From Cerioporus squamosus (lineage: Eukaryota; Basidiomycota; Agaricomycetes; Polyporales; Polyporaceae): a stretch of 64,000 bases of DNA. The stretch is taken from NCBI GenBank assembly GCA_022592435.1, contig JABYQS010000017.1, positions 248,001 to 312,000 on the forward strand, given 5' to 3'. Below the pieces are notes generated by a model, which was not told the DNA's origin, did not search any database, and was given only the letters and a program-made list of their open reading frames with translations. The position numbers were made by a program, and so were the translations under genes. Of the stretch, positions 10,650-23,045 are shown piece by piece; positions within the stretch are counted from its first letter, which is position 1; the number at the start of each line of letters is the position of its first letter.

Positions 10650-12887
10650 ATGGCGAACGACGACGCCGCGCTATTCCCGTTCAACCCGGCGTACAACCTC
10701 CCAACACGGACAACTGGGGTATTCCTACGGCGGCCGAGCAAGCTGACGATCCAACAAGTTGGAGGTTTCCGTCTCCCGAAGTGCGTTGTCTGCCTTGTGC
10801 GCGCTTTTTTTTCTGGCGTTGACTGCGGATACAGGAAATACGCGAAGAATTGGCTGCAGAGTTCACGAAGGACCAGAAGGAGAAGGTATGGACGGAGGCT
10901 GCCGAGTCTGTCAAAACATACCATGACGATCTCCTATGCCGATGGAAGGAGGAGATGGACACTCTTCTTGTCTACGTGAGTGCGCTAACTATCTGACAAG
11001 CGGCTGCGGCACTGACGACGCTAACCGCGATCTTGAGGCTGGCCTGTTCTCAGCAGTCCTGACCGCGTTCAATGTGCAGTCTTACCAGCTTCTTCAGCCC
11101 GAGCCCACGGACCCAACGGTCGCATTGCTCCAGGAGATCTCTTTACAACTCAGCAGCTTCACCCTTTCTCCCCCTTACGTGAACTCTACCCGCAATGGAG
11201 GCATCTCCGGCTCTACACAGGCCCCCTTCCACGCACTGGCGTCCGCGGTTTGGCTCAATACTCTGTGGTTTTCGAGCCTCGTATTCAGCCTCGCATCCGC
11301 ATCCATCGCTCTCTTCGTGAAGCAGTGGCTCCACGAAGCGTGCAGGGCATCCCCCGCGACAGCGCACGATTGCGACAATATCGATTGAACGGGCTGGTCA
11401 GATGGCGAATTGGAACGATCATCGTACTTCTCCCGATCACCCTGCAGGTCGCGTCTGTCCTCTTTCTTGCTGGAATCATAGTCCTTCTCTGGACGTTGCA
11501 CCCCACCGTTGCCGCCGTAACAACGTCTCTCATCGCCCTGCTTTTCGCGTTCTTCCTCACCGTGACCATCATCCCTGTCTTCAATGCGGGCTGCTCCTAC
11601 CGTAGTCCTGCTTCCTTCGCGATCTACACCATATTCAGACACACATGCAACGCAACCATGGAGGCCACTCGTTGTGTCTGTGAAGTGATCATCAGATGGC
11701 ATACTGCCCTGTCGTGCGGTGTTCCCCGGGTTACCCGTGTTCATCGCTTCGCCCACCAGCGCCGCTACATATCGACTTGGCGCGGTCGAGACCACAACGA
11801 AGCTCACCAGCAACTCGCCGCTCTCGACCGCGCCATAGTTACTACGGCGTACTCCACGACGGGGGATACGAAGTTCGTATCACAAATGCCTGTGATCTTC
11901 TCAGACTTGCCTCCGTTGCAGGTCGCCAAGTGTTTTGTCGACATGTGCAACTTCATGGAAGGCGAGTGGGGCAATTGGGGAATACCACGACAATTGCTCG
12001 AGGATCGTGCCACCCCCTCCTCGCTGACTTGTTACGGCCTTCGACACCTACTGGCCAGAACTGACGAGGATAGTGAGGCGTGGAGCGACGATGTCTATGC
12101 GGCCTACCAGTACTTCTGTTTAGGGGATGGAACGCCGACTGAGAGATTTGCTGAGCTTGCATGCAAGACTCTTTGCCAGCTCGCCGTGGAGTACCCCACT
12201 TATCGTGCCTTGTATGATCCGGCCTGTTTGGGGCTGCGACATTTTTACGACCGTCAAGGAGCCCGGCACTCACACGGTACAATGTGTCACGGTGCGTTCG
12301 CTTCGATTACTTAGACTCGTCACCGCTACTTATCCGCACCCACAGCGAGAGCAATGCTCGAGCGCGAATTGGAGTCGTGGAACCCTTCTCGAGGATTCAA
12401 AGCGTTCCAAAGCCACACAGCAGCCATATACGTTCTCCTACACTGTGTCCGCGAGACAGTCTCCGAACAGTCTCAGCTCACCCCAACCCAGACCGAAGGG
12501 ATGCTCGCATGGGGTCGGGATGGCCTTGCCCGGGTTCTCCGATGGCTGCGAGAACTGGAGTGGCAGGGGCTACACAAGGGCTGCCTCGCTGTCTCGGGGA
12601 ATGTGGCAGGCGCTGTGGCCTTCCTTCATATCGCGTCGAGCCACCTCATCATGGACATCATAGATCCACTCCTTGCGTTGTCATCTACGCCGGAAGGGCT
12701 GAAGCTGATATCCGAAGAACTCATCTCCGTCGTAAAGCATACATGGTCTTCTGCACAGGCGGCGTATCCGAATCCTATAGATATCACACAAGGCGCAGAT
12801 CTGGTCTGGTGTTCAGGGTTGGACACCATAGATGCTAAGTTAATGGAGCTGAGGGCCGTGGTTACCGGAACCCCGAAGGAGTTGTAG
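10650..12887 (+). pseudogene. DUF6535 multi-pass membrane protein with frameshift
   Basis: A fungal membrane protein family of unknown function. A first segment at 10650 (MANDDAALFPFNPAYNLP) is followed by exon 10835-10975 (EIREELAAEFTKDQK ... MDTLLVY). The exon from 11038 carries AGLFSAVLTAFNVQSY, SAVWLNTLWFSSLVFSLASASIALFVKQWLHE, two more hydrophobic segments (IVLLPITLQVASVLFLAGI; SLIALLFAFFLTVTIIP) and a long soluble tail. An intron of about 54 bp (12292-12345) leads to the last exon 12346-12887 (LERELESWNPSRGF ... VVTGTPKEL). At about 11335-11345 the frame must change between KQWLHE and VQGIPRDSARLRQYR, as if one base were missing. The first intron's phases also do not fit cleanly. Tail-to-tail with P450 A, 33 bp between the stops. 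Pseudogene or base error. Confidence 0.7.
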
Positions 12888-12920
12888 ACATTAGAAGAAT
12901 GTATCTCGAAATAAGAGCGC

Positions 12921-15282
12921 CTAGTAGAGCCCAACCTTCATCGGGAGAGCGGACCTCGGATTGTCGCCGACGGTGGGGAAACTGATGTTTGACAAGTTCC
13001 ACACAATCGGTTTGTCGGACAGCCCGAAGGTAAACTTGCTGAGAAGCAAGGTCAAGATGACTTCTGAGAGACAGCAGACGCATCAGCTTTCCGCCAGAGA
13101 CGAGGCATAATAGGTACTCACTCATCTCGAGCTGTGAGAATTTGAAGCCACTATGGTGCACTGTAAGTCAGCAGTACAAGGTACAAGCAAGAAAGGACCA
13201 ACATGCAGGCCCTTCCGCCGCCTGAGAAGGTCATCCTGAAGTTGTCGGTTGAGCGTATGTAGTTTGAGAACACACCGAGACGACCACGCACAAGTTAGAG
13301 TACACTCCGGGAATCCTCGCTCCAGCAACGCCGTCCGGGAGAGCAGTGAGCCAGCGCTCAGGCTTCCACTCTCCCGCGTCTTCGCCCCAAATCGCCTTGT
13401 TCCGGTTGGACGAGTATATACCGATACATATGGGAGTGCCTTTGGGGACAGGTATCTCGCGCAAGGTGCTTCCGTCGAGTCCTTGGATGGGCTGGGACAG
13501 AGGGAGCACGGCGTCTTGTCGAGTCCTTCGAGCAAGGTCAGCCTCGCAATACCAGCACGAAGACGAAGGTGCTTACTCCCGGAACATGTTCGTCACCGGA
13601 GGATGGCTGTGCGTAAAGGGTCAGCTAAGTCAGAGTCAGAGCACCGACTCGACATACAGGCGCATGGTCTCCCGACACACCGCATCCAGGTAGCGAAGGG
13701 ACTCGAGGGTGTCATAGCTCATATCAGCTCCCTTCGACGCTTCGAGGATCTCCTGCCAAAACTTCTCCTGGGCGTCCGGGTGCGCGGCGAGCAGGCACAA
13801 GGTCCTAGAAAGCGCGTTTGACGTCGTATCCATGCCTGCGAAGGTAAAGGTCTTGGAAACATGGGCCACCACCCAGACGATCTGGAGCTCACGGATAGAA
13901 GAACTCACGACATCTGTGCAATGACCTCGTCTTCAGGCAACCTGTCTCCGTCCGACGCCGATAAGTTCGCCCGCACTGTCAAGTGATAGAACAAAATGTT
14001 CGTGGGGCTTCGGATAGCAGAGAAGTACGAAAAATGGACGTACTCAGAATGCTCATGATGTCCTTCCCCTCCCCGATCTGCCTGACGACCGCTTCGTCGC
14101 CCTGCTCCAACGCCCGCTTCTTGTCCTCGTATATCTCAACCGAACGGCGGTTCAGGATGCCAACGATGCGGCTCAGCTCTTGCAGGCCCGGGTGAGGTAT
14201 CATACCCATGACCTTCCTACGTGTCGCGTCGCTCCCAGCTTCAGGAAGATACGCCACAAGGCGACGAAAGTGGTTCACTTTAGACATGGTGGCTCTGCAT
14301 GCGCATCAGCTGGCGACCAGGACTCAGGTACGATGACATAGATACGACATACGGAATTGCCTTGATGGCCATCGCGAAGTCATCTGGGGTATCTGCTACC
14401 AGGGGGTCAAAGGAATAGCCGAGTCCTGCCTGTCCGACCAGCTCGAGCGCGGTGCGACCCATCCAGGCCAATATGTCCATCTCCACGGCCCCTGCGTGCT
14501 CGGCAACTCTGTCTTCAATAGCTTTCACCAACTATGGCGACAAAGGTCAGCAGTCTTCTCGGTCCAAACATAATGGACGGTGTACGGAATAAGTACCTTT
14601 CGCCCCACTTCCTTGAAGATAGGGAGCATGCCGCGCATGTGAGCGATAGAGAAAACGGGGTTCAACATCTTCCGCTGCCTCCGGTGAGAGTCGCCTGTGT
14701 TGCATTAGATAGGAGGACAGATCTTCGGGGTAGTAGAGGACGTACCCATGCTAGCAACTATTCCAGGACCAAAGCGAATCCTGTTGAACCTGACTGAGGT
14801 GTTAGCAGGAAGATCACGGGAGACGCTGTCGATGCTGTGACTCGTACTTGACGATCCATGCGGGCATCTCGAAGACGTGCGCATCCTTCACCATAATGTG
14901 GTGCATAGCGAGTGCATCGAAGACGAACAACAGTCGATGCTGCAATTCGAGAGCTGAGCAACCTGTGACGACACGTGTAGCGGGGGACCCATGCCTAGCG
15001 GGCCACGCAGCCTCGCGACGCCAGGGTACGAGTCGGTTAGGTGCTCGACAAAGTCCCAGCCATACTTGGGGCTAATGAGCTGCCTGAGATTACCTGTTGA
15101 AAGCCCGAGGTTGATGATTGTCAGAGACAGAGATACACTTAGTCCTCACCGTACAGGAAAGAATTGAACGGCGGGCCAGGTATGTTGTCTAGCGAGGACT
15201 TCAGGATCAGCTGCTTGAAGTACTTCCACAAGACCCCGACGGCTATGAGAAGGACTGAGGCTTGAAGAAGTGGATAAGGCAT
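12921..15282 (-). pseudogene. Cytochrome P450 copy A (CYP5150-like), two bad splice junctions
   Basis: Microsomal monooxygenase. It starts MPYPLLQASVLLIAVGVLW (signal anchor), then the proline hinge DNIPGPP; exon 1 is 133 nt as in the other copies. Motifs: HRRQRKMLNPVFSIAHMR, WMGRTALELVGQAGLGYSFDPL, I-helix AGMDTTSNA, ETMR (ExxR), WKPERW and haem loop FSGGGRACIG. It ends ALPMKVGLY, TAG 12923-12921. Two junctions are defective compared with copies B-D. The donor after GPLG reads AT instead of GT (14992-14991). The exon that starts with the I-helix segment (acceptor at 13862-13864) is one base out of phase with the preceding exon. All other exons join cleanly. Probably inactive, or rescued by cryptic splicing. 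Substrate unknown. Confidence 0.72.
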
Positions 15283-15912
15283 GCCTGGCAAGATACGGCT
15301 GGAGAAGCTCCAGGACATACTAGTAGAACGTCACTTGCTTAATATACGCCCGCTACAGCAGAACTGCGGGGTACGGGCCGCTATACATGCACCACTGGTC
15401 TCACGCAAGATACAGATTGACTACGTACGTGTGACTCTCAGTCGATATATCGGATTTCTTCGGCCGCAAGAAAGAGTTGCTTCTTGAATACAGTTGCAGA
15501 AGACTTGCACCGGGAAAGGTGTCGTGTCGTGATCGCACAGTCAGGAGAGAGGATGTCTTCCCTGAGTTTTATTCGGCCGAAGACGACCGCAGAGACCGAC
15601 GACCTATGAAGCCGTGGGTGTCGACTTCTGAGCATGAAGAGTGAAGTTCGGCGTGGTTCAGCGTGGCGAGGTCATACAAGTGGGGTCAGCGGGAGGTGGC
15701 AGCTGGGAACTGTCAGTAGCTGTGATCTTGCAAGTGTGTCGACTAGGTACTCACAACTTGAATCAGGTTGCGTAGCGCAAGAGTCCTGGGACGCAGGACG
15801 TTTCGGGTCTGTTTCATGGACCTAGCGGACGAACTCGACATAGGGATCTGTACTCATTGAGATGAGGGTTGAGTAGATTACACGTCACTGGCTTCACTTC
15901 TCATATACGTCT
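15283..15912. other. Intergenic interval, no supportable gene
   Basis: Between the 5' end of P450 A and the 3' end of HOM6. It should contain the P450 A promoter; no clear TATA, repeat or gene is visible. Confidence 0.5.
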
Positions 15913-17198
15913 CTACACGAGCTTAAGCAAGTCGCTCATGACGCCCATCGCAGTCACAGCCGCGCCGGCACCCGCGCCTTGCACAACGAGTGGTCTCGCG
16001 CCGTACCGCTCCGTGTGGAACATGATAATGTTGTCAGAGCCTCCCAGTGCAGTCGCGAAAGCGTGCGTGACGGGATATCTGTAATACTTGTCAGTTGTTG
16101 TCGCCGGAGAACAGGATCGGACGCACTTCTCCAAGTCTGCCTTGATGACACCTGTGGCCACATCGATAACACCAGCATACCGGAGAACCTTGCCCTCCTT
16201 GAACGCATCCGCGCGCAACTTGTCGAAGTGTGCGTCAAACTGGGAAGGCGCTTGATGAACTCGTCTCCGGAGTCAATGCCCTCGAGCTCCACAGGGATGA
16301 GTGACTTCGTGCTGACAGACTGGTAGCCAGAAGGGAGAGCGGAGCGGAGGGACGGCACGAAGCGGGAGAGGATGGTGAGTTTGCGCGCGACATCTGCACC
16401 GTTCAAGTCGTCGGCGGGGTGCGGTTCCTACGCCGCGGCAAAGCATCAAGCACTTGTCGAGGAGACTCAACATACGCGAAGGGGCGTACCGTGTAGCCTT
16501 TCTCTCGGGCGATGCTCACAACCGACGAGAAACTCGGGCCACCCTCCTTCCCAGTGGAGAACTCGTTGAAGATGTAGCTCATTGTCCCCGAAAACACACC
16601 CTCAATCTTGGTGATCTGCAGGGTGCGCTCCTATGAGCGCGTGCACACCCCGACCAATGCAAAGCATGCGCACCTTGTCCCCGGTCGCAATGAGATCCTT
16701 CAAGGTCGAGATGATAGGCAGCCCTGCCCCCACCGTTGCCTCGTTCAAGAACTTCGTCCCGCTCTCCAAGCTGGCCGCCAAGATCTGCTCATACAGAGAC
16801 AGCTCCGACGAGAACGCCTTTTTGTTGGGTGTGATGACGTTGACTCCGAGCTTCAGGAATTGAGGATAGAGCGCGGCGACGTCGTTCGACGAGGTGTTAT
16901 CGACAAGGACCACCTCCTGACCCGGCTTCACGAGGCTAGCGAGCTCGCGGAGCAAGAAGTGCAGGTCTGGCTTCCTCCCGGAGCTCGCAAGCTCGTCTTT
17001 CCAGCTCGACGCAGTGATCGATAGGCCATCGGGTGCGAAGACAGTCGATTTTGACGAGGAGAGGGAGACGAGACGGAAGGGACTAGGTGTGGGGAAGGCA
17101 AGAAGTTGTTTGATGAACTCGCCTCCCACGAGCCCGACGCCAACGACCGCGATCCTGAACGTCTTCGTAGTCGATGCGATATTGAGAACGTGTGCCAT
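15913..17198 (-). CDS. HOM6: Homoserine dehydrogenase, one apparent base missing in exon 3
   Basis: NAD(P)H-dependent reduction of aspartate semialdehyde to homoserine, the branch point to threonine, methionine and isoleucine; cytosolic. Exons 17198-16674, 16615-16490, 16427-16127 and 16078-15913. The N-terminal dinucleotide fold reads IAVVGVGLVGGEF. The catalytic region reads VITPNKKAFSS, NEATVGAGLPIISTLKDL, EGVFSGTMSYIFNEF and LNGADVARKLTILSR (active-site Asp and Lys), then GIDSGDEFIKRLP. Exon 3 needs one extra base at about 16237-16240: CCCAGTTTGAC would read P-S-F-D if the T run were four. With that base the gene gives 372 aa, the normal length, and all splice phases agree. The lesion sits in a homopolymer of an otherwise perfect essential gene, so an assembly error is the first explanation. 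Confidence 0.88.
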
Positions 17199-17584
17199 GG
17201 TCACGATGAGGCTATTAGTATCTGGAGCAAGGAGAAATGATCGATGGCTTCCAATCCCGTTCTGCTCGAGCTCGAGTCAGAACTCCTCCATAGCTGCAGT
17301 TGTCGCCACTTCTTCCCGCGCTGCATTCCGACCAGAGATGAGCGATCGTGGAATTGAGTCAGAGTATTAGACATGGTATAAGTACATGCATGGACATTCG
17401 TTGGCGTAAGATCATGGGCGGGGTCATGTGGGGATAGGGCAGGAAGTCGTGTAGTGTACAAAGTCCCAAGTAGATAACCTATAGTATGCATCATGGAAAT
17501 GACACTTTTGAGACATGCCGAATCAAGAGGGAAGCGTTACGACTTCTTGACAATTCATAAGGACATCTAAAAGCAAAGCAAGGA

Positions 17585-20500
17585 TCAACTAGTACTGAAA
17601 GCAACAACAGAGGGTCGGGCTTGTGGTAATACGCCGGTTGCGGGATTGGAAGGACCGGGATGAGATGTAGCGTGGCCATCTGATAGTTCCGGGCTTAACT
17701 GGGGGTCAGGGCTGTCCGTGCGGACATCAGCATCGTAGGGCGACGGAGTCAACGTGCGGGGGGTGTTCGCAGGGTTAGTGGTGGCGCGACTGGGAGCGAC
17801 TGAGTTGTCCTCCGAACCTGACATGACATTGAGTGCGGGAGACGTCCAGATCCTGACCCCGCCGTCGTGGCTTCCCGTGGCGAACATGAATGTATCCCAA
17901 GCGTGGTTCCAGGCAATGCATGTGAGATCGCCGCCGACAGTTTGTGACCGAATATGATGGAGCAGGGTGCCGGATTCGCGATCCCAGATGTGGATGTCAC
18001 CAGCTGGGACCAGGTCAGCCTCCGACGACGACATAGAGCGACACGAACGTAGCTAACCTTTTCCAGCGCACAACACCAGCTGATCGTTTCTTCCTCCAAA
18101 GTAACTAGGCCCAGCGAAGTCAACCGGCACCTTAGGCATGTACGTGTGCCTCAACGATAGTCGTACGGAGTCCTTGACCGGATCGAGCTTCCAAAGTTGA
18201 GGTGGGGCCTGCGCATGCCGGTAAGCACGATCCTCTATGCCACGTTCGACTAACGTCTCACCTTGTTCTCATAACTGACAAGAGCGACCTGATCATTCCT
18301 TGCCAATGTGATATCACGAACCTCATGTAGCACAGGGACACGACTGTCGGCATCGTCAGTGCACGCACATCGATATCAGAATGCGGTACGCACTTCTCTA
18401 TCTTTTCCTCGACCATGTTGTACACTGTTCAAATTTAATGAGACATTGAGCGTGGTGCCAATGGTAGATAGACCCACCGATGATCTGTTTCTCCGCCCTG
18501 CACTTGCTTGGGTGCAACCCATCCGCAGAGGCCGTGAGCGTTCCGACACAGACCATTCGCACGTTGTCTTGAGTAACTGCAACGTCGTGTAGAACCATGC
18601 GATCGAAATGATACTGTGCGAGAACGTTGCCTTGAAGGTCCTAGAAGGGGCTTCAGTTCTCGCTGATCAAGATCACTAGCACCATACAAAGACTGACCAG
18701 TTTGGTGACGTCGCTCTGCTCAACAGATAAGAATGCTGAGCTCAGATTCAGCATGTTTCGTATAGAGAGACGGTATGCAACGTCAAGCACTGACCTTCGC
18801 CACCCGGAAGCCATGCAATTGACAAGACAGTCCTGCGGCGATCTATCGTCTTTCGGCACACGCCGTCCTGTTAGCAACGAAAGTCAGTGTCCTGCTCGAT
18901 AACCAGACAGGTAGTCGCAGCGCACCTCCGTCCAGACCTTGACGCCGCGATTGAGCTTCGTGAGAAGCAGATGACCGCTGGGAGACCTAGCAACAACTAC
19001 GTGAGAGAGGCGCCGTTGCCATATGACGAGATGTTATACCATGCCACTTGACCAACAAAGCCCTGGGGGTGGGCGAGGATACGATGGGACGTAAACGTTT
19101 CCTGGAAATTGCTTCGTACGGCATCTGTAGAAGGAAAGACGGCAATACTTACGCCGACCTTGAAGATCACCGACGTGCGATCCCAACTATACACAGAGGT
19201 ATATCAGAGCCCACACTTGCAGGTATGCAACCGCACCCACCTTGAAGTCGCCAAAAACTTCCCGTTGGGGGAGAACTGCAGATGCCTGACCAACGCCGAA
19301 TGCGCCTCGAATGACTGCGTCGGATGCAAGCTCTTCAGCTTCGGCATAAGAGTCCCGACCCTCGAGTTCTTCAGCACGCCCACAGGCTCTGTCTCCCTGC
19401 CCTGACCGTCCGACGACATCGTGCGCTGTCTCCTAGGATTCCTGCCGGAGATCGGGAACACCGAGGACGCCGCACGCATCTTCATCACTGCCCGCACTGC
19501 GTTCGCAAACCTCCCCTTCCCGGGTTCCTGGAGGGGGCTAGTCGACTCAGACATGATGCTCGCCGTTCCATCACCATCCCCACCGTCAAAAGACGTCACC
19601 GTCGGGGAACCGTGCTCTGCGATTGTAAGGAGAGGCCCCGCGTCCGAACCTGCACGTCGTGGCACTATTGGCGACATCGGCTCCGGGCTCATGCTGGTCG
19701 GAATGGGCGTGACCGCGCGTTCCGGGTCCGGCAGCTTCTCGTTACTCGGGCTGCTGAGGCGCGAGAGCGTCCGGGAGCTGAGCTCAGAAATTGCTCCACG
19801 GAATTGACGGAACTGGGATCGGACCCAGCGCGAAGCTGTCCACGCCCATGCGCGCGGCTCGTAGATGAGCCACTTCGCGCTGCGGGTCGACTTGACGCGG
19901 ACCTTGGTCTCCGAGAGGACGTCGGCGAGCCATTTCGTGCCATGGTGACGGGAGAACGCCCACCGCTCAGACGCGAACCAGGCAGACACTGCAGTAAGAC
20001 CGACGATACTGCATGCCGAGAAGACCGTCGTCAACGTGCAGGTTACCGAGTGCTGTGAATGAATGTGAGTGCGCGCTCCCGTGGTCACGTATGTGGTCGT
20101 CTTACCTGGTTGGAAGCATACGCGAACAGGACCAATCCGATAGAAAAACAGGCGACGGATAACACAAGGAACGCGAGTGGCGACCTCTTAATCCAGATGA
20201 GTACCCACCAGGGTACACGATGTCCAGGTGATCGACTGAAAGCGAGAGGTATCAGAGTCGTCGTTGCAAGGAGTAAGGAGAGCGCAATACGTACTACATC
20301 GCCTGCTTCCAGGTGACACCAAGTAGACTGTTCACCGCAGCTCCAATGCTGAACACCAATGACGTGAACCAGAACGAGTTCACGGCATTTGCCAATGCGG
20401 TGTCAGTCATATCGAACGAGAACTGCATGGTGGTCGCGGTGACGGCGGAGAAGAATGTCGCCACCGTACTGAGGTTGAGCAGGTTCTGACTTGCGTGCTT

Positions 20501-22420
20501 CTGTGCAAACCGAATAGTTGGCACACCTACAGAGTGGGACTGAAGTTAGACCGTGAAGGCGAGGGACTCGTCGAGGCATCTTCGACAGACCTATCTCAAT
20601 GAACACTGATAGGGACGAAGTGATGCTGTCGATGTGCTCTCCCATCTCGCCACTGAGGTCGTGAAGATAACGTTGCACAGCAGGGTACTTGAACTGTCCT
20701 GTCCTTCTGTCAGTATCCCGACATGACCACGTTCATCGCAATGTCTGAGTACCTTCGTAAGCTCTCAGACAAGATGCCCAGTACTAGACCGCTCGCGTCA
20801 GCCTGAGCCTGCAGGAGCTGTTATTTGCAAGGGCATACCTTCAAGTCTCCCTCTAGTGACAATATGGCCGCATTCACCGCCTCGTCGGTGAACTCAGGAA
20901 ACTCGTTCAGGCAGTCCAAGAATGTAGTGACGTCCACGGCGAACATCTGCAGCTGCTCCGGGAAGTCTTCAGAATCCAATTTGTCTGACACCTTGGGATT
21001 GTGAACATGCGGAGGAGCCCTGTGTCGCTTGTTCTTGCGGTGGTATTGAGTCAAATTGGGTGTCGTCAGCGAATCCCGAGACTGGTGGTGGATCTTCCTG
21101 GGGAAGAGATCCGCAGCGTTCTCCCGGAACAGGAAGAGTATCTGTGCGAGGCGGCTACGGAGTTGGTAGGATGACGAGAGGATACCGACGGAGCTTCCAA
21201 GTTGACGGGCTGCGTTGGCGAAATTCCGGAGCTTTGTAGTGGTGGCCAAGTCAACATAATGTCGGCCGAGACATCGCTAAGACACACCTCTTTGTCTAGG
21301 TTCATGATGCGTCTGCTATTAGCGTCAGAGACCGTAACATAGACGATACAAAGTAAGCTTGCAGACCTTTGAACTTGTTGAAAGCTTCCGCGCCGACCTT
21401 CTGCAGATGCTCATCCACAGTAGCTGTATGATCGCTCGATGAACAGCCGTCCGAAAAGACAATATGTCGCATACTCACGAACATCGCGATCGTCTTCAAA
21501 GCTTGGCTGCTGAGAGGGCACTGTGCGAGGTTGTCCAGTCAGTCAAATGCGACATGGACCAGATGCTGGATGAGAGGACAGTGTAGCGTTCACAACTTGT
21601 GCGTCAACAGCCTTCCCCTAACTAAAGAAAAGTAGACGCGATGCAGAGCTTATGGGCGACTGAAGGTCGTGTGACGTGCCCCCTTCTTGACAGAAGAGCA
21701 GAACATCCAGGCGGTATGGCTGCACATCGGTCGCACGACCGGCACAACACCTCAGCGCTTCTTCCCTTCGATGTGTCCGACGTGCGGCACAAATCCCGCA
21801 TGCACGTACACATGGCGCATTCCTCAGTCGCATGGTCACCCGGGGGTTGCTGTCACAACCAGTGTCTTCCACGGCAGTGGATGTGAGAGCAGTGGTCTTG
21901 CAACATATGTAATGGGTGTTCGGACTCTTCCTCGAACCGCACGATGCGGGGCTTATCAAGCGAAATGGAGCAGACAGCCAGGTGAGCGCGGTGGTTAATG
22001 ATTGTCAGAGTCACGCCCGACGCTAGGCGTGTAGAGGTTCACGAAGTCAAGAGTGACGCGGAGGTGTCATGCTTAACGCGGAGCAGCAACCCGGGAATTC
22101 GTACGAGAAGGAATTCGAGAACACACCTATTCCTTCCAACTCCTCATCCTTGCTCAACTCCGCTAGCGCGTCCAGCAAGCTCAACAAGGTCTGCTTCCGC
22201 TTGTGTCCACGCGACCCTTGCTGTTCCGCGGTCGTTGGACCTGCGTGGATGGCGGTGAGGTCGTTCGGATTAGCAGGAGGTTCGTTGACTCCTGAAGAGA
22301 AGGGATGAGACAGGCCAACATAAGAGCTATGCCGACTTACCTCGACCCATGGCTGGGGGAATGATGTTGCCACTGAACTGGTTCCAGGACTGCAGTGCGT
22401 GATCGAGATGGTTCTGAAGT
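17585..22420 (-). CDS. Membrane-anchored WD40-repeat protein (5' end uncertain)
   Basis: A many-exon gene joining an N-terminal helical region, a membrane domain and a C-terminal beta-propeller. N-terminal exons read NHLDHALQSWNQFSGNIIPP (near 22400), RKQTLLSLLDALAELSKDE, LQKVGAEAFNKFK (near 21400) and LRNFANAARQLGSS (21230-20840). Membrane helices follow: NLLNLSTVATFFSAVTAT, VNSFWFTSLVFSIGAAVNSLLG, WWVLIWIKRSPLAFLVLSVA and TTVFSACSIVGLTAVSAW, in exons at about 20525-20290, 20230-20107 and from 20053. A Ser/Pro-rich linker leads to WD repeats HSALVRHLQFSPNGKFLATS, FVGQVAW, SPSGHLLLTKLNRGVKVW, YFGGRNDQLVLCAGK and AGDIHIWDRESG. The last exons are 18640-18478, 18424-18394, 18343-18262, 18208-18058 and 18003-17585. 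The architecture recurs in Agaricomycetes; function unknown. An exon near 22843-22586 (ISGFPIVLKSPGLSW) may be its true start. Confidence 0.75.
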
Positions 22421-23045
22421 ATTAGGCTGGTCAGCGCCGTAAGATGTTGTGAGCAGGAGCAAGCCTCACCAATTCAAAGTCGTTCAGTCGTCTCAAGGTC
22501 GTGAAGGTTCAATGCAGCTCAGACCGCTGGATGAGAGAACGAGAGAACACAAATCCGGGGTTCGCGCTGTCCAGTGGTACGCGGCTTAGCGCTGATTGAT
22601 GATACGGGCTGGAGGCCTGCCGCCTCGTGGCGTTTTCGAGCCGTAATGCGGCGCGCGCAGCGTCTGCAGGTGTATATCCTTGAGCTTCGTCGTTGCCGGG
22701 AGCATGCTGGACGTCGCAGACAGTGGTGGACAGGTTAGGAGTTGTGTGTATGCAGTCCGGAAAGACAGAGTTACAGTCCAGGAGAGTCCAGGGCTCTTGA
22801 GGACGATCGGAAAGCCAGAGATCTGCAGATCTATCATTAACATTGTATGCGTGGGAATGTCAGGTGTTAGAACTTGGGCTTACAAGCTTTGAATGCTTTT
22901 AACACTTATTCAACACCAACTGAAGGTTGACGTAAGTTTATAGCAGTAATCGGAGCTAATCCCTGCACTAGTCCCCTTGACTTGCCCAGCTCGGAGTCGA
23001 AGCCCATTCCCTTTGGATTCCCTCAATAACACCACACCCTCCCCC

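Noticed and set aside
16253..16320. Possible extra intron in HOM6 ending at CTTCCCAG
   Set aside because: It would remove the conserved GIDSGDEFIKRLP segment of homoserine dehydrogenase. A one-base indel explains the frame better.
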